From positions 1 through 6,207 of the forward strand of contig JAUQQI010000189.1 of assembly GCA_030549955.1 (NCBI GenBank): a stretch of DNA of 6,207 bases, written 5' to 3'. Every line of letters starts with the position of its first letter. Positions within the stretch are counted from its first letter, which is position 1. The notes under the pieces are model-generated. The model saw only the letters and a list, made by a program, of their open reading frames with translations, searched no databases and was not told the DNA's origin. The translations under genes and the position numbers were made by a program. The stretch is from Chloroflexota bacterium (GTDB lineage: Bacteria > Chloroflexota > Dehalococcoidia > JAUQQI01). Positions 1-4,383 of the stretch are shown piece by piece.

Positions 1-175
1 CGGGCCGGAAGCTCAGGGGGCGCCTCCAGGCGGCCTGGAGTACTGTGCTGTCTGGCCGGGACTCCCCCCGCGGATGCGGTTTGACCTGGTCGGGGTTGAG
101 CTCGACCGGGCCGGCCGGCCCGGCCGAATCGAACACATCGAAAACATCGTGGAGGTCCCGCCGGGATTGATATAA
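1..175 (+). CDS. yraN: YraN/UPF0102 family protein, 3' end only, apparent frameshift
   Basis: This is the C-terminal part of a protein resembling the YraN (UPF0102) family, which has a restriction-endonuclease-like fold and no firmly established role. From position 74 the frame reads MRFDLVGVEL, then a Gly/Arg/Pro linker, then RIEHIENIVEV and a TAA stop at 173-175. This matches the family ending, in which an RFDvV strand is followed by an 'i-e-xI-x-N' segment. Upstream, the same frame gives an unconvincing Gly/Pro-rich stretch. The +1 neighbouring frame (codons starting at 3) instead reads GRKLRGRLQAA, which looks like the Lys-rich helix that precedes RFD in YraN. Adding one C in the CC run at 34-35 would join the two as a continuous family-like helix (QAALEYCAVWPGLPPRMRFD). 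I infer a frameshift, either a real mutation or a sequence error. The catalytic N-terminal half lies outside the window. Family assignment is fairly good for so short a piece. Confidence 0.65.
   Translation, partial: GPEAQGAPPGGLEYCAVWPGLPPRMRFDLVGVELDRAGRPGRIEHIENIVEVPPGLI
106..123. repeat. 18-bp perfect palindrome inside the yraN-like gene end
   Basis: CCGGGCCGGCCGGCCCGG is its own reverse complement. It encodes the variable Arg-Ala-Gly-Arg-Pro linker between the last two conserved segments of the YraN-like protein. Because this genome is rich in CCGG, it may be a simple by-product of composition. As RNA it could fold as a short, very stable hairpin. It has no T-run after it, so it is not a typical terminator. 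Confidence 0.5.
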
Positions 176-176
176 T
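168..176 (+). promoter_or_regulatory. Extended -10 promoter for the fmdB-fmdB-thiE-translin unit
   Basis: TGATATAAT matches the extended -10 consensus TGnTATAAT at every fixed position. Such elements can work for the housekeeping sigma factor without a good -35 box, and none is seen at the usual distance (about 148-153). The -10 hexamer is at 171-176 and overlaps the stop codon of the upstream gene. The start of transcription would be near 183, giving a leader of about 30 bases before the ATG at 215. In such GC-rich sequence this AT-rich match is unlikely to be trivial, but it is a prediction only. Confidence 0.6.
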
Positions 177-214
177 CAAAGGGTTGCGAACTTTAACCGT
201 TGGCCGGTTAGCTT

Positions 215-601
215 ATGCCGATCTACGAGTATCGCTGTAACCAGTGCAGACGTAAATCCACCATCTTCGTCCCAAGCATATCAACCGTGTTCGAGCCGGT
301 CTGCTCCCACTGCGGCAGTAGCGCCGTCCGCCGACTCATCTCCAGCTTCGCTTTCCTGCGTTCCGAAGAGGACCGCCTCGAACAGCTGGCCGACCCGAGC
401 AACTTCGCCGACCTTGATGAAAACGACCCCCGCAGTGTGGCCCGCTGGGCCCGCCGCTTTGGCAAGGCCCTTGGGGAAGACCTGGGGCCGGAGTTCGATG
501 AGATGGTCGACCGGCTCGAGGCCGGCGAAGTACCCGAGGAGCTGGGCGGTGAATCCGACGAAAACGGCGGCGAAGATGGGGGCGAAGACCTGGACTTCTG
601 A
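215..601 (+). CDS. FmdB-type zinc-ribbon protein, copy 1 (acidic tail)
   Basis: This 128-residue protein begins MPIYEYRC, the hallmark start of the FmdB/CxxC regulatory-type zinc ribbon family. Two Cys pairs (C8/C11 and C30/C33) should bind one zinc ion. FmdB was first named as a putative regulator next to formamidase/amidase genes, but most members have no proven function. After the ribbon come a basic/hydrophobic strand (RRLISSFAF, about 39-47), a predicted helical segment with WA at 78-79 and FDEMV at 94-98, and a strongly acidic Gly/Glu/Asp tail from about residue 104 to the end. The helical part is shared with the next gene but the acidic tail is not. Family members are often shorter, about 60-110 residues. 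The start is set by the conserved MPIYEY sequence; no clear Shine-Dalgarno site precedes it. It is the first gene after the promoter at 168-176. The protein is presumably cytoplasmic, and its role is unknown. Confidence 0.88.
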   Translation: MPIYEYRCNQCRRKSTIFVPSISTVFEPVCSHCGSSAVRRLISSFAFLRSEEDRLEQLADPSNFADLDENDPRSVARWARRFGKALGEDLGPEFDEMVDRLEAGEVPEELGGESDENGGEDGGEDLDF

Positions 602-603
602 CG

Positions 604-975
604 ATGCCGATTTATGAGTACCTTTGCCCGCACTGCCGCCGAAAGGTGAGCATCTTTTACTTCTCGGTCCGGCAGGCCGAGGCCGAGCCGGCTTGCCCCG
701 AGTGCGGTGGGCGGGGCCTTAAGCGGCTCTTCTCCCGGTTTGCGGTCCACAAGTCCGAGGCCGACCGGATGGAAGAGCTCGGGTCCGCCATCGACCACCC
801 GACGGAGGAATATTACAGAGATAGCCGCAACATCGGCCTCTGGGCCAAAAAGCGGCTTAAGGAGCTGGGGGTCGAGCCGCCGCCCGGCTTTGACGAGGTC
901 GTTGAGAAGGCCCGGTCCGGGGAACTCCTTAAGGAGTATGAAACCCCGTGGTCGGAGCGGACGACCAACCCGTGA
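604..975 (+). CDS. FmdB-type zinc-ribbon protein, copy 2
   Basis: This 123-residue paralogue of the preceding gene begins two bases after its stop codon. It starts MPIYEYLC and has Cys pairs C8/C11 and C31/C34 for one zinc ion. The basic/hydrophobic RLFSRFAV strand follows at 41-48, then the helical region with WA at 80-81 and FDEVV at 96-100. These features align in order with copy 1 (SE-x-DR, WA, LG, P-x-FDE-x-V, GE). The two therefore look like an old tandem duplication of a ribbon-plus-helix protein, now clearly diverged. Copy 2 lacks the long acidic tail and ends in a mixed-charge segment. No good Shine-Dalgarno site is visible, so its translation probably depends on ribosomes finishing copy 1. 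The 3' end carries the small palindrome at 924-937 and overlaps the start of thiE. No function beyond zinc binding can be assigned. Confidence 0.87.
   Translation: MPIYEYLCPHCRRKVSIFYFSVRQAEAEPACPECGGRGLKRLFSRFAVHKSEADRMEELGSAIDHPTEEYYRDSRNIGLWAKKRLKELGVEPPPGFDEVVEKARSGELLKEYETPWSERTTNP
924..937 (+). promoter_or_regulatory. Palindrome enclosing a Shine-Dalgarno-like AAGGAG before thiE
   Basis: ACTCCTTAAGGAGT is a perfect 14-bp palindrome. In RNA the outer five bases on each side (924-928 with 933-937) can pair around a UUAA loop, hiding the GGAG core. AAGGAG at 931-936 is 11 bases before a possible GTG start at 948 and 35 before the favoured GTG at 972. It could tune initiation on thiE unless ribosomes translating the upstream gene melt it. 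The short stem makes this tentative. Confidence 0.3.
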
Positions 976-1631
976 CCCGTCCGGCCCTTGACCTTGCCCG
1001 CCGGCGGATCCATGGCCTTTATCTCATTGTTGACCCCCAGGCCACCCGGGGGCGGGATGTGGTAGCCGTGGCCGAGGCGGCAATTCGGGCTGGCGCCGGG
1101 GTGATCCAGTACCGTGATAAAGTAAAAATGAAAGGCGAAATGTTGCCGGAGGTCCGGCGGCTCCGGGACCTCTGCCGGCAGGCTGGGGTCCTGTTTATTG
1201 TCAATGACCACGCCGACCTGGCCCTTGTCGTCGAGGCCGACGGGGTTCATGTCGGTCAGAAGGACCTGCCGGTCGCGGAACTGAGGCGGATCCTGCCGCC
1301 GACGATGATTATCGGTTGCTCGACGAACAACCTGGCCGAGGCCCGGAAGGCCCGGGACGACGGGGCCGATTACGTCGGGATCGGGTCTATCTTCCCCACG
1401 GCGACGAAGGTTGACACCCGACCGGCTGGCCTCGAAACGATTCGGGAAATCAGGGCGGCCGGCCTCGGTCTGCCGCTGGTCGGGATTGGGGGGATTACGG
1501 CCGAAAACGTCGCCGACGTAGTTCGGGCCGGAGCCGACGCCTTTGCGGTCATAAGCGCCGTCTGCGCCGCCGACGACCCCGCCGCGGCCGCCGCCGAACT
1601 CATTGCCCGGGCAGAGAAAGCCCTGATGTGA
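972..1631 (+). CDS. thiE: Thiamine-phosphate synthase
   Basis: ThiE is a cytoplasmic TIM-barrel enzyme. It joins HMP pyrophosphate to the thiazole phosphate, giving thiamine phosphate and releasing pyrophosphate. From the GTG at 972 the protein has 219 residues, the usual length. Family motifs appear in order: QYRDK (46-50) for diphosphate binding, VNDH, DGVHVGQKD with metal-binding Asp90, GCSTNN with Ser117, GIGSIFPTATK ending in Lys146, VGIGGIT, and AFAVISAV near the end. With these active-site positions kept, it is a better ThiE than a TenI-like paralogue. One small oddity is NN after the GCST serine, where many homologues have a His. The start at 972 overlaps the upstream stop by four bases (GTGA), typical of coupling. 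The in-frame GTG at 948 would add eight residues and has a better ribosome site. No other thiamine gene and no TPP riboswitch were noticed nearby. Confidence 0.93.
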   Translation: MTRPALDLARRRIHGLYLIVDPQATRGRDVVAVAEAAIRAGAGVIQYRDKVKMKGEMLPEVRRLRDLCRQAGVLFIVNDHADLALVVEADGVHVGQKDLPVAELRRILPPTMIIGCSTNNLAEARKARDDGADYVGIGSIFPTATKVDTRPAGLETIREIRAAGLGLPLVGIGGITAENVADVVRAGADAFAVISAVCAADDPAAAAAELIARAEKALM

Positions 1632-2278
1632 AGATGCTGAGGACACCCGAGTTCCAGGCGACCATTGAGCGGATCCGGGAGCATCTGGATGCGAAATACG
1701 CGGCCCGGGAAGAAGCCCTCCGGCTTGCCCGGGAGGTGGTGCGGGGGGCCGCAAACGCGATCCGGGCGACTCACCGGGGGGAGTTTGCCCTCGCCGAAGC
1801 CCTCCTGGCTGAGAGCCGGCAGAAACTCCGGGCCGCGGCCGAGCTCCTGACCGAACACCCGGATGTGCTCTGGGCCGGCTTTGTCAGTGACGCGGCCAAG
1901 GAACTCGTTGAGGCCTGGGTGACCCTGTCGGTTATCGCCGACCGCCCGATCCCCGGCCCCGAGGAACTGGATGTCGAAGCCGTCAGCTACGTTCAGGGCC
2001 TCGCTGAGGCTGTCGGCGAGCTTCGACGCCACCTGCTCGACCTGATCCGAACCGGTCAGCTTGACCGGGCCGAGGCGATTCTCGGGGCGATGGACACCAT
2101 CTACGAGGTGCTGGTCACCCTTGATTATCCCGATGGGATGACCGGCGGCCTGAGGCGGCTCACCGACCAGGTGCGGGGCATTCTCGAGCGGAGCCGGGGC
2201 GACCTGACCATTTCGTTGCGGCAGTGGGAGCTGGCCAGATATCTGGGCACACGGGATATAATAGCGCCGCACGAGTAA
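1628..2278 (+). CDS. Translin-family protein (bacterial translin/TRAX homologue)
   Basis: This 216-residue, mostly alpha-helical protein matches the translin family across its length. It shows the LAREVVRGAANAIRATHRGEF helix-turn (about 33-53), AGFVSDAAKELVEAW (83-97), YVQGLAEAVGELRR (121-134), a MDTIYEVLVTLDYPDGMTGGLRR-type segment, and a late DQVRGILERSRGDLT stretch. Translin and TRAX form oligomeric nucleic-acid-binding shells; as C3PO the TRAX subunit cleaves RNA. Archaeal and some bacterial members are often misnamed haloacid dehalogenases. E92/E95 and E127/E131 sit where TRAX has its E-x-x-E and D-x-x-x-E acidic residues, with Asp replaced by Glu, so RNase activity is possible but unproven. 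The GTG at 1628 overlaps the thiE stop by four bases; an ATG at 1634 is an alternative start. No separate partner subunit is seen, so a homo-oligomer is likely. Family assignment is strong; biochemical function is inferred. Confidence 0.85.
   Translation: MKMLRTPEFQATIERIREHLDAKYAAREEALRLAREVVRGAANAIRATHRGEFALAEALLAESRQKLRAAAELLTEHPDVLWAGFVSDAAKELVEAWVTLSVIADRPIPGPEELDVEAVSYVQGLAEAVGELRRHLLDLIRTGQLDRAEAILGAMDTIYEVLVTLDYPDGMTGGLRRLTDQVRGILERSRGDLTISLRQWELARYLGTRDIIAPHE
2257..2262 (+). promoter_or_regulatory. Candidate -10 box upstream of the pyrophosphatase genes
   Basis: A perfect TATAAT lies in the last codons of the translin-like gene, within the octamer GATATAAT that also forms the promoter core at 169-176. 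Transcription would start near 2269, leaving a leader of about 68 bases before the ATG at 2337. There is no TG extension and no convincing -35 box at 2234-2239, so it is weaker than the first promoter. The following AT-rich stretch (2279-2313) would help strand opening. Confidence 0.35.
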
Positions 2279-2315
2279 GTTTGATTAAAATTCTATTCGT
2301 GAAATTTTTCCCTAA

Positions 2316-2330
2316 CCCTTTTGAAGGGGG
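2316..2330 (+). promoter_or_regulatory. Ribosome binding site of hppA copy 1 inside a small hairpin
   Basis: GAAGGGGG at 2323-2330 is the Shine-Dalgarno-like site for the first pyrophosphatase gene. It ends six bases before the ATG at 2337 and only three before the GTG at 2334, which favours the ATG start. CCCTT (2316-2320) can pair with AAGGG (2324-2328) across a three-base loop, partly masking the site. The rest of the gap (2279-2315) is AT-rich with no gene seen. Confidence 0.5.
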
Positions 2331-2336
2331 CCGGTG

Positions 2337-4325
2337 ATGAACCTGGCAGTTGCAGGTCCCATCGGTGGGCTTATCGGGCTGGGTTTTGCAGGTCTGACAG
2401 CTTATTGGGTTTTAAAGCAGGATACCGGCCGGCCGGAGATGGTGAATATCTCCCGGGCGGTTCAGGTCGGCGCGATGGCCTTCCTCTTGCGGGAGTACCG
2501 CACCCTGGTCCCCTTTGTGGCCATTGTGGCAATTATCCTCGGCCTCGTCATTCACCCCCTGACTGCCCTGTGTTACCTGGTTGGAGCGTTCTGCTCGGCC
2601 CTGGCGGGATTTATTGGGATGAATGTGGCGGTCCGGGCGAATGTTCGAACGGCGGCCGCGGCCATCCGGAGTCTTAACGACGCCCTCCGGGTAGCGTTTT
2701 CCAGCGGGACGGTTATGGGCATCACCGTTGTGGGCCTTGGGGTGCTGGGCCTTTCGGCCCTGTTCCTGGCCATCGGCGACCCAAACATAGTCGCCGGCTT
2801 CAGTTTTGGTGCATCTTCGATTGCCCTCTTCGCCCGGGTCGGGGGTGGAATCTATACCAAAGCCGCCGATGTCGGGGCCGACCTGGTCGGCAAGGTCGAA
2901 GCCGGCATTCCGGAGGATGACCCCCGCAACCCGGCGGTCATTGCCGATAACGTCGGCGACAATGTCGGGGACGTCGCCGGGATGGGGGCAGACCTCTTTG
3001 AGTCCTATGTCGGTTCGATTGTGGCGGCCCTGGCCCTGGCGGCCATGACGCCCTGGGGCCAGGCGGCGTATGGTCTGCCCATTTTGCTGGCAGTGGCCGG
3101 CATCATTGCCTCAATACTCGGCACCTTCTTCGTCCGGGTTGGGGAGACGCCGGAGATGGGTCGGCTTCTCAATGCCCTCCGGTCCGGGGTTTTTGCGGCA
3201 ACGGTCCTCACGGTCCTGGGCGCCCTTGGCCTCGTCCTCTGGCTTGGGGTTAGCAGTGGGTTGTTCTGGGCGATAGTAGCGGGGTTGCTGGGTGGGGTCG
3301 CGATCGGCCTGAGCACCGAATATTTCACCTCCTACTCCTACGGGGTGACCCGGCAGGTTGCTCAAGCGGCCCGGACCGGGCCGGCAACCGTCATCATCAA
3401 CGGCCTGGCCGTTGGGATGCTGAGTAATATTCTGCCGATGCTGATTATGGCCGCCGCAATCTACGTAGCCTATGTCTTCGGTGGGCTCTACGGGGTTGCC
3501 CTGGCCGGGGTTGGGATGCTGGCCACCCTCGGCATTACCCTGGCCACCGACGCCTACGGGCCGGTCGCCGACAACGCCGGTGGGATTGCCGAGATGACCC
3601 ACCTGCCCCCGGAGGTCCGCCAGCGGACCGATGCCCTGGACTCGCTGGGCAACACTACCGCGGCCACCGGCAAAGGGTTCGCTATCGGGTCGGCCGTGCT
3701 CACCGCCCTGGCCCTGCTGGCGGCCTACTCGCAGGCGGTCCGCCTCGACCTGATGAACCTCCTGGATGTCCGGGTGATGGTCGGGGCCCTCATTGGGGCG
3801 GGGATGCCCTATATCTTCTCGGCCCTGGCGATGTCGGCTGTCGGCCGGGCGGCCTTTGAAATCGTCAATGAGGTCCGCCGCCAGTTCAAGGAGATTCCGG
3901 GCCTTATGACCGGGGAGGCTTCGCCCGATTACGCCCGGTGCGTTGACATCAGCACCCGGGCGGCCCTGCGGGAGATGATTTTACCGGGTCTGCTCGCGGT
4001 GGTGGTGCCCCCGGTTGTCGGGTTAGCCCTCGGGGCGGCGGCCCTGGGAGGCCTTCTGCTCGGGGCGATCCTGAGCGGTTTCTTGCTGGCCGTGACGATG
4101 GCAAACGCCGGCGCGGCCTGGGATAATGCTAAAAAATATATTGAGGCCGGCTATCTCCTTGATGAGAACGGCCAGCCGATCAAGAAGGCGACGCCGGTTC
4201 ATGCGGCCGCGGTTGTTGGGGATACGGTCGGCGATCCCTTCAAGGACACCGCAGGTCCGTCTCTCAACATCCTGATCAAGCTCATGAGCATCGTTTCACT
4301 CGTTCTTGCACCCCTCTTTGTCTGA
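2337..4325 (+). CDS. hppA: K+-dependent membrane pyrophosphatase, probable Na+ pump
   Basis: This complete ion-translocating pyrophosphatase (662 residues; family about 660-770, normally 16 membrane helices as a homodimer) splits pyrophosphate on the cytoplasmic side and moves cations out. Substrate and Mg2+ binding motifs are clear: [11 protein letters not shown] from residue 178, [19 protein letters not shown] after it, DNAGGIAEM mid-protein, DNAKKYIE, and [20 protein letters not shown] near the end. In [16 protein letters not shown] the key positions are Ala442 and Gly445, the signature of K+-dependent enzymes. Helix 6 reads [16 protein letters not shown], with Asp219 and Glu222 placed as in Na+-pumping enzymes of Thermotoga and Methanosarcina type. 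A dual Na+/H+ pump cannot be excluded by eye. The ATG at 2337 has better ribosome-site spacing than the GTG at 2334. It precedes a second gene of a different class. Confidence 0.95.
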   Translation: MNLAVAGPIGGLIGLGFAGLTAYWVLKQDTGRPEMVNISRAVQVGAMAFLLREYRTLVPFVAIVAIILGLVIHPLTALCYLVGAFCSALAGFIGMNVAVRANVRTAAAAIRSLNDALRVAFSSGTVMGITVVGLGVLGLSALFLAIGDPNIVAGFSFGASSIALFARVGGGIYTKAADVGADLVGKVEAGIPEDDPRNPAVIADNVGDNVGDVAGMGADLFESYVGSIVAALALAAMTPWGQAAYGLPILLAVAGIIASILGTFFVRVGETPEMGRLLNALRSGVFAATVLTVLGALGLVLWLGVSSGLFWAIVAGLLGGVAIGLSTEYFTSYSYGVTRQVAQAARTGPATVIINGLAVGMLSNILPMLIMAAAIYVAYVFGGLYGVALAGVGMLATLGITLATDAYGPVADNAGGIAEMTHLPPEVRQRTDALDSLGNTTAATGKGFAIGSAVLTALALLAAYSQAVRLDLMNLLDVRVMVGALIGAGMPYIFSALAMSAVGRAAFEIVNEVRRQFKEIPGLMTGEASPDYARCVDISTRAALREMILPGLLAVVVPPVVGLALGAAALGGLLLGAILSGFLLAVTMANAGAAWDNAKKYIEAGYLLDENGQPIKKATPVHAAAVVGDTVGDPFKDTAGPSLNILIKLMSIVSLVLAPLFV

Positions 4326-4333
4326 AGCTGAAT

Positions 4334-4352
4334 CCGGCGGCTGCCCAGCCGG
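4334..4352 (+). other. GC-rich hairpin between the two pyrophosphatase genes
   Basis: CCGGC (4334-4338) can pair with GCCGG (4348-4352) around a nine-base loop, and an alternative inner stem (CGGCT with AGCCG, 4338-4351) competes with it. No T-run follows, so it is not a standard intrinsic terminator. Read-through into the second gene is likely. The structure could mark a processing or stability site that sets the relative amounts of the two transcripts. Confidence 0.3.
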
Positions 4353-4365
4353 GTAGCCAAACTCG

Positions 4366-4373
4366 AAAGGAGG
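4366..4373 (+). promoter_or_regulatory. Strong ribosome binding site of hppA copy 2
   Basis: AAAGGAGG is a near-perfect Shine-Dalgarno sequence, the strongest in the window. It lies 10 bases before the ATG at 4384 and one base before an in-frame ATG at 4375. The spacing therefore points to 4384 as the true start. Its strength suggests independent, efficient initiation rather than coupling to the first pyrophosphatase gene. Confidence 0.75.
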
Positions 4374-4383
4374 CATGCCGATA

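Noticed and set aside
176..214. TPP riboswitch or other structured leader before the operon
   Set aside because: Only about 30 bases lie between the predicted transcript start and the first ATG, too short for a TPP riboswitch, and none of its conserved core was recognised.
223..798. A 191-codon - strand frame opposite the zinc-ribbon genes, with a Ser/Pro run
   Set aside because: The Ser/Pro run is the complement of the acidic Gly/Glu/Asp tail of the first zinc-ribbon gene, and there is no independent support.
813..1754. A 313-codon open frame on the - strand
   Set aside because: It spans the end of one zinc-ribbon gene, all of thiE and part of the translin-like gene, and shows only low-complexity Pro/Gly/Arg sequence.
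1370..2272. A 300-codon open frame on the - strand opposite thiE and the translin-like gene
   Set aside because: It is antisense to two genes with clear family matches, its translation is Pro/Gly/Arg-rich without recognisable motifs, and long antisense frames are expected in DNA this rich in GC.
4122..4145. AT-rich patch with six A residues in the first pyrophosphatase gene, as a possible slippery frameshift site
   Set aside because: It encodes the conserved DNAKKYIE segment, the zero frame continues through the essential C-terminal motif, and no useful alternative frame or stimulating structure was seen.
4334..4352. Intrinsic terminator after the first pyrophosphatase gene
   Set aside because: A stem can form but no T-run follows it, and a strong ribosome site for the next gene comes right after.
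4375..4383. Earlier ATG start at 4375 for the second pyrophosphatase gene
   Set aside because: It would sit one base after the Shine-Dalgarno sequence, too close for initiation; the ATG at 4384 has normal spacing.
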